Positions 1-7,994 of a stretch of 20,498 nucleotides of DNA are shown piece by piece. How positions within the stretch are numbered: position 1 is the stretch's first letter; each line of letters starts with the position of its first letter. The stretch lies in the NCBI GenBank assembly GCA_017503305.1, contig JAFVTJ010000037.1, positions 1-20,498 of the forward strand, given 5' to 3'. A program made the translations under genes and the position numbers. This DNA is from Clostridia bacterium. GTDB taxonomy: Bacteria > Bacillota_A > Clostridia > Oscillospirales > Acutalibacteraceae. The notes beneath the pieces were generated by a model. That model had not been told where the DNA came from. It did not search any database and worked only from the letters and a program-made list of their open reading frames with translations.

Positions 1-428
1 AAGCGCAAAACGGCGAGACCGAATTTTCGCACATTCCCGAATGGTACGCCTGGCAACGCGAGTGTGTGAAAAAGGAAATTTTAAACGGCGAATACCGCCT
101 GCAAGAAGAGGTGGATATTTATATGCTTATAGACACCAAGTGTGTTTATAAGGTGGGGGATGGGCTTTTAACCCACACAAAAGAAGGGTTCGAGCTTGTG
201 GGCTGCGGTGGAGAACTGCAGTTTAGTCATCCTTCTGTAGCGTCGTATAGCCTTTATTCCGATTTTTATTGGTACGAAATCGGCGACGTTATATCCATAG
301 GCAATAGTAAGGTGCTTTATTATTGCATTCCCAAAACCGAAAAGGATATCGTGGCAAAGGCACGAATCGCAACCGAAGAAATTTACAAACTAAAAAATAA
401 AAGCAGGGTTTATGGGTCGTACGCTTAA
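1..428 (+). CDS. C-terminal fragment of an acyltransferase-like protein (partial, 5' end outside window)
   Basis: The reading frame is open from base 3 to the TAA at 426-428 (141 residues), so the gene starts before the window. The GTG at 66 is only an internal valine codon: the 21 codons upstream are open and no ribosome site precedes it. The visible part is soluble, rich in aromatic residues, has no membrane segment, and ends in a helical stretch (VAKARIATEEIYKLKN). The order of motifs (IPEWYAWQRE, then a beta-rich region, then the ATEEIYKL end) reminds me of the C-terminal extension of clostridial PlsC-like lysophospholipid acyltransferases. That is memory of a family resemblance; no HX4D catalytic motif lies in the window. 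No strong terminator follows. Confidence 0.5.
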   Translation, partial: AQNGETEFSHIPEWYAWQRECVKKEILNGEYRLQEEVDIYMLIDTKCVYKVGDGLLTHTKEGFELVGCGGELQFSHPSVASYSLYSDFYWYEIGDVISIGNSKVLYYCIPKTEKDIVAKARIATEEIYKLKNKSRVYGSYA

Positions 429-488
429 GGATAGTGCTATGAAAGCTTAACCCTGTGGCTTTTGAAACTTCGTGTTTAATTATTCTCT

Positions 489-516
489 TTGTTTATTGGT
501 CAAGTTATGCTATAAT
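489..516 (+). promoter_or_regulatory. Sigma-A promoter of the lipoprotein/membrane protein pair
   Basis: TTGTTT (489-494) is followed by a 16-base spacer and TATAAT (511-516). A TGC directly before the -10 box makes an extended -10. The lipoprotein start codon is 44 bases further on. Confidence 0.7.
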
Positions 517-560
517 ATAACCAACCGATAAATAAGAATTTAACAGAAAGGTGATTTTGT

Positions 561-1328
561 ATGAAAAAGTATTTGTTGTTTTTACTATTATTAGCGACAC
601 TCGTTTTGTTTGCAGGGTGTCAAAGCACTTCCATCGACAAACCCAATACAGAACCATCAAATATCACAGACAGCACCAAAGCAACAAACCAATCATCTGC
701 CATACAACCAGGTGAAGTCATTGAAATCATCGATATGACGAAAACAGAAGATATTACCTGTGATGCTGCTCTCCAAAAGTTTTATGCTGATGCTGAATAT
801 AACTATTTTTATTCCTGCATAAAAAGTGAATATGTTATAGTCAAATATTCAGATGGTTCCAAAAAAACAGTTGAAGAAGCATTGAAAATTGGAGATATAA
901 CAATTGAGGATTTAGACAAATTTGAAATTAAGTATTACAAAAAGACACTTGACGGAAAAGAAATACAAGTAGAAAGCCAAGGTGTATCATTTCAAAATAC
1001 AAAACTCAACGTAGATGAGATATCGTCTGTAACTATAAAAATATTCACTTCGCTTAATGGAGGACCAAAACAAAAAATTATAACTGACCGGGTATTGATT
1101 AGCGAAATGGTCGAATATTGGAATAATGTTGTATTGAAAAATAAAACCGAAAGACCAAAACCCGGTACAACACTTGTGGTTATATTTAATAGCGATGTAT
1201 CATTCTCAATAAATGGCGGATATTTGTTTTATGACGGTAATTATTATGAACAACCAGTTGGGTTAGAAGAACAGTTTAAGAAATATTATGCTTTAGCCGA
1301 GGAAAAGGAAACGGCAATTGAATATTAA
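561..1328 (+). CDS. Predicted lipoprotein of unknown function
   Basis: This 255-residue protein opens with a lysine-rich start, a leucine-rich hydrophobic core and a lipobox LFAGC (residues 16-20). It should therefore be cleaved before Cys20 and lipid-anchored on the outer face of the membrane. A Ser/Thr/Asn-rich linker (about 21-55) leads to a globular part. The first half (about 65-135) has the pattern FYxD...YxYFYSCIKSxYVIVxYxDGS...DLDKFxIKYYKK. I have seen similar segments in secreted proteins of Clostridia, but no function is known to me. The second half (about 150-250) is a mixed alpha/beta region. The ATG has an AGAAAGGTGA ribosome site. The downstream membrane protein begins 16 bases after the stop, so the two are probably co-transcribed. 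The region is clearly more AT-rich than the flanking metabolic genes and uses many AAA, AAT and ATA codons, which suggests a different origin. Confidence 0.8.
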   Translation: MKKYLLFLLLLATLVLFAGCQSTSIDKPNTEPSNITDSTKATNQSSAIQPGEVIEIIDMTKTEDITCDAALQKFYADAEYNYFYSCIKSEYVIVKYSDGSKKTVEEALKIGDITIEDLDKFEIKYYKKTLDGKEIQVESQGVSFQNTKLNVDEISSVTIKIFTSLNGGPKQKIITDRVLISEMVEYWNNVVLKNKTERPKPGTTLVVIFNSDVSFSINGGYLFYDGNYYEQPVGLEEQFKKYYALAEEKETAIEY

Positions 1329-1344
1329 ACGAAGGAGATTCTAG

Positions 1345-2715
1345 ATGAAAAAATCATCGAAAATCACGTATAATACTATTGTTATTATACTTTTGAATGT
1401 GGTTTATTATATATGCAACTATTACCCTAAACATATTATAGAATTTTCTTCTTGGAAATCTTTATTTGGCATATTATTAAACTTTATATTTTACATTTTG
1501 TTTTTCTATACAATCATCATAGTTTTCAAAAAGGATAAAACGGTATTTTCTGGTAATCTATTCAATCCATTTTTATCCTTTAAAGAGAGATTTGAAATAA
1601 AGCTTTTATTTAGATTATTATCTATTCAAATAGCAATAGATTTGGTGTATAGTCTTTCTTCATTGTATTTGACAAAGTACTCTGGTTTTGTTGCAACTGT
1701 TTTGACATTGATTGGTTGGTTCGCTTTTTACTTTGTTATAACTAATAAAAAACACAATCTAACGGAATCGAAAAAATATTTTGTTTTAACTTTAGTCATT
1801 TGTAGTATCTTTTTTGTAATCTCAATTTGCTTTGATTATAAAATTCTTAATAGTTTTAATATCAACACAGCAAGATATCAAATTAACAGTTTGGTATTGC
1901 AAAATACACTTACGAACTTAGATTACTTTTTGAAAATTAAAAACTTTATATTTGACACAATAATTGGTGTTGCTTTTGTAATTCTCCATTTTTTATCTGT
2001 AAACGCCGAATCTGTTAATAAAGATAACGAAATATCGGGTAGAAAATTCGTAGTATTTTCAATCCGTGTTGCGATATTAATAATATTTACTCTAGTTCTA
2101 TCGGGTGTTCGCTCTTTGATTTTCCCTTATTCAACACTTAAGACAATCGAAAATCATGCAACCACTACTGAACATTATATAACCGATGCCAGTTTTTATG
2201 CTTCTTCCGATTGTTCTAAGATAAGTAGAACAAATGGATATAAGAATGAAAAGATCGATTTTCAAAAAACAACCATTAAAATATATTGTAACAGAACCGA
2301 ATTGTGCACTATTTCAATAGATGGATTTTACAAATTATATGACAGTAGTATAAGTGGCAACCAAATGACTATGAATGATAAATTTACCGAGTATGAAATC
2401 ACAGAACAACCAGTTTTTGTGTTAGAAGATTTAGCAATTTGTTACCACGAAAATTCCATTCCAAAAGCTGTACCATTTAAAGAAATAGTAAATCAAAAGG
2501 AAAGCGTTATTCTTACTGCAACTATCAAAAAATTGGTGTCCGAAGGAAATGTGTTATTGTTTGTTAATTCGTATGAATATTTAAAAAAATATGATTCTGA
2601 ATTTGCAAAAAGCATTGTAGAAAGATATCAAAATGCGGAATTTACTGACAATGAAAACATTTACATTGATAAAATTGGTTATCGTACCGAGTTTTTGCAA
2701 ACGTTCTTCAATTAG
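1345..2715 (+). CDS. Multi-pass membrane protein of unknown function
   Basis: This is a 456-residue protein that I do not recognise. The N-terminal half holds about six hydrophobic segments (near residues 10-27, 40-61, 88-108, 113-131, 145-163 and 198-217), and another lies near 235-255. From about residue 260 to the end the protein is polar and probably forms one folded domain. If the usual positive-inside pattern holds, I cannot decide on which side this domain lies. The ATG follows a good site (GAAGGAGATT, 1330-1339) and is 16 bases after the lipoprotein stop. The pair probably works together at the cell surface (inference from operon and location). Base composition is very AT-rich, the lowest GC in the window, in line with acquired or fast-evolving DNA. 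A strong terminator follows about 120 bases downstream. Confidence 0.8.
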   Translation: MKKSSKITYNTIVIILLNVVYYICNYYPKHIIEFSSWKSLFGILLNFIFYILFFYTIIIVFKKDKTVFSGNLFNPFLSFKERFEIKLLFRLLSIQIAIDLVYSLSSLYLTKYSGFVATVLTLIGWFAFYFVITNKKHNLTESKKYFVLTLVICSIFFVISICFDYKILNSFNINTARYQINSLVLQNTLTNLDYFLKIKNFIFDTIIGVAFVILHFLSVNAESVNKDNEISGRKFVVFSIRVAILIIFTLVLSGVRSLIFPYSTLKTIENHATTTEHYITDASFYASSDCSKISRTNGYKNEKIDFQKTTIKIYCNRTELCTISIDGFYKLYDSSISGNQMTMNDKFTEYEITEQPVFVLEDLAICYHENSIPKAVPFKEIVNQKESVILTATIKKLVSEGNVLLFVNSYEYLKKYDSEFAKSIVERYQNAEFTDNENIYIDKIGYRTEFLQTFFN

Positions 2716-2836
2716 TTGAAATATTTTCTCTTTTACATACTTCGCTATAAGTTGTTGTAAAAGGGTTTGGAGTTCTCCGAAAAATCGGGAAATATGATAT
2801 ACATTTTCCTTGTTTGTTACGGTATAAGACAAAATT
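2716..2836. other. Intergenic stretch with an open antisense frame, possible repeat remnant
   Basis: Between the membrane-protein stop and the terminator hairpin, the minus strand has an open frame from an ATG at 2832. It reads about 39 codons across this spacer and then continues into the antisense of the upstream gene. No ribosome site of note precedes it. The spacer also holds a short imperfect inverted repeat, with CTTTTACA pairing with TGTAAAAG. I cannot assign a function. It may be a fragment of a dispersed sequence. Confidence 0.2.
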
Positions 2837-2871
2837 AAGAGCTGTGTAGAAATTTTCTACACAGCTCTTTT
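2837..2871. terminator. Bidirectional intrinsic terminator between convergent units
   Basis: The arms AAGAGCTGTGTAGAA (2837-2851) and TTCTACACAGCTCTT (2855-2869) are perfect complements around a three-base loop. On the plus strand the hairpin ends in a short T run. On the minus strand it is followed by AATTTT. It can end both the membrane-protein transcript and the glucokinase operon, whose last stop is at 2913. Confidence 0.85.
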
Positions 2872-2912
2872 ACTGTCATTGAGTGTAGGACCCTTAATCC
2901 CTGCTTTTTATT

Positions 2913-3866
2913 TTATAAACCTAAAACGGCGGCGCCGATAATACCTGCATCGTTGCCTAGCTCTGCAATTTTAATTTGGGTGGGATTTTTCTGGTGCTCT
3001 GCACCGTACTGGTCTTTATCAACCAACTTTTTAAGTGGGTTTAAAAGATAGTCGCCTTCGCCGCAAACGCCACCGCCAATGCAAAGCACTTGAGGTTGGA
3101 AAATGTTTACCATATTGGTAATGCCGCAAGCGAGGTAGTTAATGTATGTATCAACAACCTCTTGACCTGCCTTGTCGCCCTGCTTAGAAGCGTCAAAAGC
3201 GGTGCGGCCCGAAACGTTTTCGGGATTGCCCTTAACCATATTCCACATAATAGTGTCTTTAGTTTCTTGGAGCTTTTCTTTGGTCAAGTTTTTAAGACCG
3301 GTAGCCGAGCAATATGCTTCAAAGCAGCCTTTTCTGCCACAGGTACAGGCCTTGCCGCCAACTTCAATAACGGTGTGGCCGAGCTCTGCACCGGTGTAGT
3401 TAAAGCCCGAATAAAGCTTACCGTCTATTACAACACCACCGCCGATACCTGTGCCAAGGGTTAGCATAACAAGGTTGTCGGAGCCTTTGCCAACACCGGC
3501 CTTAGCTTCTGCCAATGCGGCTGCGTTGGCGTCGTTTTCAAGGTAAACTTCGGTAATAGGCAGGCGCTTTTTAAGCTCTTCGCCAATGGCAAATTCTTGC
3601 ATGGGGATATTGTTGCTGTAACGCACTACGCGGTTTACAGGGTCAATAGAGCCGGGAGAAGCAATGCCAACGTATTGAATATCCGCAAAGGTTAAGTTGC
3701 AGTCGTTAACAAGGCGTTCGCAAAGGGCGGCCATATCGTCCATAATTTCGTTTAGTGGGCGGTGCGCCTTAGTGGGTGTTTTGTCCTTCTTAACAATTTC
3801 AAAATTTTCGTTTACAATACCCGCGGCAATGTTTGTGCCGCCCAAGTCAATACCTAAATAATACAT
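2913..3866 (-). CDS. glcK: ROK-family glucokinase
   Basis: This 317-residue sugar kinase should phosphorylate glucose to glucose 6-phosphate with ATP in the cytoplasm. Visible motifs are the N-terminal phosphate-binding loop DLGGTN (7-12), the catalytic pair N111-D112 in ENDANAAALAE, the second phosphate loop GTGIGGG (138-144), and the ROK sugar and metal site ELGH (161-164). The zinc motif CxCGxxGC follows (174-181: C174, C176, C181, with the histidine at 164). The length and the CTCGRKGC pattern fit Firmicutes GlcK. The ATG has AAAGGAGAT upstream. It is the last gene of the minus-strand operon, 21 bases after the ComEC-like gene. The substrate could be another hexose such as N-acetylglucosamine or mannose, since ROK kinases vary, but glucose is the best guess. 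Confidence 0.92.
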   Translation of the reverse strand: MYYLGIDLGGTNIAAGIVNENFEIVKKDKTPTKAHRPLNEIMDDMAALCERLVNDCNLTFADIQYVGIASPGSIDPVNRVVRYSNNIPMQEFAIGEELKKRLPITEVYLENDANAAALAEAKAGVGKGSDNLVMLTLGTGIGGGVVIDGKLYSGFNYTGAELGHTVIEVGGKACTCGRKGCFEAYCSATGLKNLTKEKLQETKDTIMWNMVKGNPENVSGRTAFDASKQGDKAGQEVVDTYINYLACGITNMVNIFQPQVLCIGGGVCGEGDYLLNPLKKLVDKDQYGAEHQKNPTQIKIAELGNDAGIIGAAVLGL

Positions 3867-3887
3867 AACTATCTCCTTTATCTCTTG

Positions 3888-4790
3888 TTATTTTTCGGTT
3901 TTTATTTTAATTTTTCCACGCTCAATCTCAAAGGTGATATCGCCGCTTTGGTCGGTACGATAAACCGTGGCGCCAATGCTTTTTAAGGATTGCAGGGTTT
4001 GATTGCTGGGATGACCATACATATTACCCTCTCCCACCGAAATAACGGCATAATCGGGCGTGGTGGATTTTAAAAAGTTTTTACTGCTACTTGTGTTACT
4101 GCCGTGGTGCGAAACCTTTAGCACGTCGCAATCAATATCAAGGTTTTCTTCTAAAAGCAGTTTTTCGGCCTTGGTTTCGGCATCGCCCGTGAATAAAAAC
4201 CTTTGATTTTTAATTTCGGCCATAATAAAGAGCGAACGGTTGTTTTCGTTGGATTTATCGGGAAAGGCGCCAAGCAGGGTGATTTCAAACTCGCCAAGGT
4301 TAAAGTTTATGCCCTGCGCAGCGTTATAAAAGTTAGCGCCGTTTTTGGTGGCAATGCTTTTGCCGTTTTGCGCGGCGGCTATGCTTCGTTTTTGAAGCTC
4401 GGGCATAATAAGATTTTCAATTTTAAAAATATCGGCAAGCTGTGGCAAACCGCCCACGTGGTCTGAATGCAGATGTGAAACTAAAACCGCGTCAAGTCTT
4501 TCAATTTTACAGTCGTAAAGGTCGGACGCCACGTCGTTTGCGGAGGTGGGCTCGCCAATATCTATAACAGCGCTAAAGCCGTTACTGTAAATAAGTGCGC
4601 TATCGCCTTGGCCAACGTCCATAAATTTAACAAAGTCGCGCGTGGTGTCAAAATCACCGTTAAGCGAGTTGGTAACCTTGCGAAATTTTAAAGGGTTGAA
4701 AACCGCAAATAAAACCACGGCAAAAATAAGCACAATTACAACTGCAACTATAATTTGCGAGGGGCGATAAGCGGCTTTGCGGTTATTCAT
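3888..4790 (-). CDS. Membrane-anchored ComEC-like metallo-beta-lactamase-fold hydrolase
   Basis: This is a 300-residue protein with one N-terminal membrane segment (about residues 11-32) and a metallo-beta-lactamase domain placed outside the membrane (inferred). Motifs are MDVGQGDS (57-64), the metal site SHLHSDH (105-111), TGDAE (201-205), SHHGSN (227-232) and a C-terminal YGHPS (258-262). These match the hydrolase domain at the end of ComEC/Rec2, here without the channel helices. The family includes probable nucleases that act on DNA or other phosphodiesters; the substrate here is unknown. I chose the ATG at 4790 over a TTG at 4814. The ATG overlaps the ftsK stop as ATGAATAA, which suggests translational coupling, while the TTG would lie deep inside ftsK. 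It is not a DNA-uptake channel by itself. Confidence 0.85.
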   Translation of the reverse strand: MNNRKAAYRPSQIIVAVVIVLIFAVVLFAVFNPLKFRKVTNSLNGDFDTTRDFVKFMDVGQGDSALIYSNGFSAVIDIGEPTSANDVASDLYDCKIERLDAVLVSHLHSDHVGGLPQLADIFKIENLIMPELQKRSIAAAQNGKSIATKNGANFYNAAQGINFNLGEFEITLLGAFPDKSNENNRSLFIMAEIKNQRFLFTGDAETKAEKLLLEENLDIDCDVLKVSHHGSNTSSSKNFLKSTTPDYAVISVGEGNMYGHPSNQTLQSLKSIGATVYRTDQSGDITFEIERGKIKIKTEK

Positions 4791-7134
4791 CGGATGAAAG
4801 TTCCATTTCTGCAAGCTGATCAGGTGTTATAAGCACCTTGCGCGGCTTGGAGCCTTCGTATGGACCAACAACGCCACGGGCTTCCATTTCGTCTACAATA
4901 CGTGCGGCACGGGCATAGCCTAATTTAAGCTTTCTTTGTAAAAGCGAGGTAGAAGCCATACCGTTTTCAACCACAACGCGAATAGCATCCTTAATCATCG
5001 GGTCGTCCGAAGGACCATCCTCGTCAAGACCGGTTTTTTGTTTCTTCTCAATAGCGGCCTGGCGTTCAATTTCAAACATAACGTCGCTGTCGTAATTTGC
5101 TTGGCGGTCGCCCTTAACAAAGTCAACAACGCTTTTAATCTCTTCGTTACTTACAAAGCAGCCTTGTAAACGGCGCGGCTTTGTTGTGCCAACGGGGTCA
5201 AATAACATATCGCCACGGCCGAGAAGCTTCTCAGCGCCTGCGGCATCAATAATAGTACGGCTATCAATTTGTGAAGAGCAGGTTAACGCAATACGGGTGG
5301 GAATATTTGCCTTAATAACACCTGTAATAACATCAACCGAAGGACGTTGGGTTGCCAAAATCATATGTAAGCCGGCGGCACGCGCCTTTGCGGCAAGGCG
5401 TGCAATAGAATCTTCAACCTCTTTGGATGCGGTTTGCATTAGGTCGGCAAGCTCGTCTATAATAATGACAATGTGGGGTAATTTTTCAATTCCCTCATCG
5501 GGGAAGCTTTCAACAAACTCGTTATATTCTTCAACATTACGCACCTTGCGGTCGGAAAGCATTTTATAACGCTTTTCCATTTCGCTAACGGCCCAGCCAA
5601 GCGCACCTGCGGCTTTGCGGGGGTCGGTAACAACGGGTACTAAAAGGTGGGGAATGCCATTGTAGGGTTCAAATTCAACCGTTTTGGGGTCAATAAGCAA
5701 AAGCTTTAATTCGTCGGGGGAGTTTTTGTATAAAAGGCTTATGATAATTGAGTTTGTACAAACCGATTTACCGGAGCCTGTAGCACCCGCAATAAGACCG
5801 TGCGGCATTTTAGCAATATCGGCAGTGATAATGTTACCGCTGATATCCTTACCGAGGGCTACTGTTAATTTGGACTTGGCCGAAGTAAATTCGGGCGATT
5901 CAAGAATTTCGCGAATGGTAACGGTATTTTTCTCCTTATTGGGAACCTCAATACCAACGGCGGCCTTGTTAGGAATGGGGGCTTCAATACGCACGTTGCC
6001 TGCCGCAAGGTTAAGGGCAATATCATCCGCAAGGGCGGTAATACGGCTTATCTTAACGCCTGCACAGGGTTGAAGCTCATATCTTGTAACGGAGGGGCCG
6101 TGGCAAATATCAACAATACGGGTTTCAACACCAAAGCTTTTAAGGGTGTCAACCAAGTGCTCGGCAATCTCGGCCGAGCCTTGCACGGTAAGGTTGTTTT
6201 GTTTTTCGGTTGCTTTAAGCAAGCTTAAAGGCGGGAAAACATAACCATCATCGAGGCTTTCGTCAACCTTTTTAACCTCTTCGGCAAAGCTTTGTGTTTC
6301 GGCTTTAACATCTACAACCTCCTCGGCAGGTTGCAAAGCGGGCTTTTCTACAACAACTTCTTCTGCGGCAACCTCTTCTTCGGGGGTTTCGCGGCCTTGG
6401 TATGCGTCAATAAGCTTTCGTTGTTGTGGGGTCATTTGAGCGCGCTGTCTTTTGCGCTCCTCGGGGCCGTCATCAACAGGAATATCAACCGAGAATTTAC
6501 TGCGTTGGATCTGTTCCTCCTGCTTGTTGGCGTAAGCCTCCTCAGCGGCCTTTTTAACCGATACCACAGGTGTGGCAAAGCCTTTGAAAAGGGCGATAAG
6601 TGTGGTAGAGGTTAATATCATTAAAAGCACGAAAATAAGCAAGAAAAGGGTAATCAAAGCACCGGTTTTGCCAAAGGCTAAATAAATCGGCTTGCCGATG
6701 AGAGCACCCAAAAAGCCGCCGTTTTTAAGAGCAATACCGTTTTGGTATGCCGCGGCAAGATGCTTCCAAAAGGTAAGGTCGGGAACCTTGGTGGCAAAAA
6801 TATCAATAATTGCGCCGATTAAAACCACAACCGAAGTGCCTTCAATAATTTTGGCTTTAATAGAGCTTCCGATTTTATTGGTTGCGAACATAACCGCAAT
6901 AAAACCTAAAAGGAAGGGGTAAAAATATGCGGTTACACCAAAGATGCCAAATATAAAGTTATGTATGTGGGTCCAAATATTTTGGCCCTTTATGAATACC
7001 ACGCAAAGCAAAAATATTGCAACGGCAAACCAAACAACCGAATATAACTGGCGGTTACCTTCGGCAGAGCGGGTTGTCGTGCGGGTTTGCTTTTTCGTGG
7101 CGGTTTTTTTACTGCTTTTTCTTTTTGCAGCCAT
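4783..7134 (-). CDS. ftsK: FtsK/SpoIIIE family DNA translocase
   Basis: This 783-residue motor pumps double-stranded DNA through the division septum, clearing chromosome from the closing septum and, in spore formers, filling the forespore. A basic N-terminus is followed by about four membrane helices (near 32-50, 62-84, 100-114 and 158-183). A variable, Glu/Pro-rich linker (about 195-300) comes next, then the RecA-type motor with Walker A GATGSGKS (450-457) and Walker B IVIIIDE (555-561). The C-terminal winged-helix gamma domain (about 712-772), which reads orienting sequences in the chromosome, is complete. The start at 7134 is preceded by AAGGAGAG at normal distance. A longer in-frame start at 7158 lacks this. 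tepA lies 34 bases upstream; the same neighbour order is known around spoIIIE in Bacillus subtilis. Whether it acts like FtsK or SpoIIIE cannot be told from sequence. Confidence 0.96.
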   Translation of the reverse strand: MAAKRKSSKKTATKKQTRTTTRSAEGNRQLYSVVWFAVAIFLLCVVFIKGQNIWTHIHNFIFGIFGVTAYFYPFLLGFIAVMFATNKIGSSIKAKIIEGTSVVVLIGAIIDIFATKVPDLTFWKHLAAAYQNGIALKNGGFLGALIGKPIYLAFGKTGALITLFLLIFVLLMILTSTTLIALFKGFATPVVSVKKAAEEAYANKQEEQIQRSKFSVDIPVDDGPEERKRQRAQMTPQQRKLIDAYQGRETPEEEVAAEEVVVEKPALQPAEEVVDVKAETQSFAEEVKKVDESLDDGYVFPPLSLLKATEKQNNLTVQGSAEIAEHLVDTLKSFGVETRIVDICHGPSVTRYELQPCAGVKISRITALADDIALNLAAGNVRIEAPIPNKAAVGIEVPNKEKNTVTIREILESPEFTSAKSKLTVALGKDISGNIITADIAKMPHGLIAGATGSGKSVCTNSIIISLLYKNSPDELKLLLIDPKTVEFEPYNGIPHLLVPVVTDPRKAAGALGWAVSEMEKRYKMLSDRKVRNVEEYNEFVESFPDEGIEKLPHIVIIIDELADLMQTASKEVEDSIARLAAKARAAGLHMILATQRPSVDVITGVIKANIPTRIALTCSSQIDSRTIIDAAGAEKLLGRGDMLFDPVGTTKPRRLQGCFVSNEEIKSVVDFVKGDRQANYDSDVMFEIERQAAIEKKQKTGLDEDGPSDDPMIKDAIRVVVENGMASTSLLQRKLKLGYARAARIVDEMEARGVVGPYEGSKPRKVLITPDQLAEMELSSDE

Positions 7135-7168
7135 AACAACTCTCCTTGTTATTAACATTTGTATTATT

Positions 7169-7834
7169 TTAACCTTCTATAAGATTATAAAGTTCGTCTA
7201 AAACGTCGCTTAAGGTGCCAACGGCATCAATAAGCCCTGTAGCAACCGCCTTTTCACCCGAAAGAACCGAACCAACGTCGGTTACCATTTCGCCGGTGTT
7301 CATCATAAGGGCGGTAAAATCGTCCTTTTGGATTTTAGAATTTCGCACCACAAAGTCGGTGATGCGTTCTTGCATGCGGGCAAAGTGGTTAAACATTTGG
7401 GGCACGCCTATAACCAAGCCGTTTGTTCTAACGGGGTGGACTGTCATCGTGGCAGAGGGAGCAATAAAGGATTTTTTAGCCGAAACCGCAAGCGGTACAC
7501 CTATGGAATGTCCGCCGCCCAAAACGAAGGAAACGGTTGGCTTTTTAAGACCTGAAATAAGCTCGGCCAAGGCAAGCCCCGCCTCAACGTCGCCGCCAAC
7601 GGTATTTAGTATTATTAAAAGGCCTTCAATATCCTGCGATTCTTCAACGGCCACTAATTGCGGAATAATATGCTCGTACTTGGTGGTTTTGGATTGCTCG
7701 GGCAAAACGCTGTGCCCTTCAATTTCGCCGATAATGGTAAGGCAATAAATTTTATGCTTGCCCGAAAAGGCCGAAACTGCGCCAAATTCTTTAATTTGTT
7801 CTTGTTTTTCACTGGTATTGTTTTTATCACTCAT
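7169..7834 (-). CDS. tepA: TepA-like ClpP-family serine protease
   Basis: This is a 221-residue member of the ClpP/crotonase fold, close to TepA (translocation-enhancing protein, YmfB) of Bacillus. The presumed nucleophile is Ser110 in LGGGHSIGVPLA and the presumed base is His133 in ATMTVHPVR. The oxyanion-side motif is NTVGGDVEAGLALAE (77-91). A polar N-terminus precedes the domain and I see no signal peptide. In Bacillus the protein has been linked to secretion and to breakdown of small proteins; its role here is inferred. I chose the ATG at 7834, preceded by AGGTGAA, over a GTG nine bases upstream that lacks a ribosome site. It is the first gene of the operon and is read from the promoter at 7889-7917. 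Confidence 0.88.
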   Translation of the reverse strand: MSDKNNTSEKQEQIKEFGAVSAFSGKHKIYCLTIIGEIEGHSVLPEQSKTTKYEHIIPQLVAVEESQDIEGLLIILNTVGGDVEAGLALAELISGLKKPTVSFVLGGGHSIGVPLAVSAKKSFIAPSATMTVHPVRTNGLVIGVPQMFNHFARMQERITDFVVRNSKIQKDDFTALMMNTGEMVTDVGSVLSGEKAVATGLIDAVGTLSDVLDELYNLIEG

Positions 7835-7888
7835 TATCTTCACCTATAGGTAGTATGTAAAGAAAAAAGCGAAAAATACATATATTTT

Positions 7889-7917
7889 ATTATATCATAA
7901 TTATATTGATATAACAA
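7889..7917 (-). promoter_or_regulatory. Sigma-A promoter of the tepA-ftsK-MBL-glcK operon
   Basis: On the minus strand, TTGTTA (7917-7912), a 17-base spacer and a perfect TATAAT (7894-7889) lie upstream of the tepA start. The untranslated leader would be about 50 bases. Confidence 0.8.
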
Positions 7918-7933
7918 GCAAATTAAAAAAAGA

Positions 7934-7962
7934 TTGTAAAATCTTTAAAAATATGGTATCAT
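7934..7962 (+). promoter_or_regulatory. Sigma-A promoter of the orphan E2-like gene
   Basis: TTGTAA (7934-7939), a 17-base spacer and TATCAT (7957-7962), with a TGG before the -10 box. Its -35 box is only 16 bases from the -35 of the divergent tepA promoter, so the two promoters share an AT-rich upstream region and could be co-regulated. Confidence 0.7.
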
Positions 7963-7994
7963 AAAATTACAAAAAACGACAAAAGGGGACACGT

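Noticed and set aside
442..462. Weak AAAGC/GCTTT hairpin after the first gene
   Set aside because: The stem is five pairs with a large loop and a short T run, too weak to call a terminator.
2581..2832. 83-codon minus-strand reading frame
   Set aside because: It overlaps the 3' end of the convincing membrane-protein gene and has no ribosome site. It is kept only as a possible repeat remnant in the spacer.
7215..7748. 177-codon plus-strand frame
   Set aside because: It is antisense to tepA, with composition typical of a shadow frame and no known motifs.
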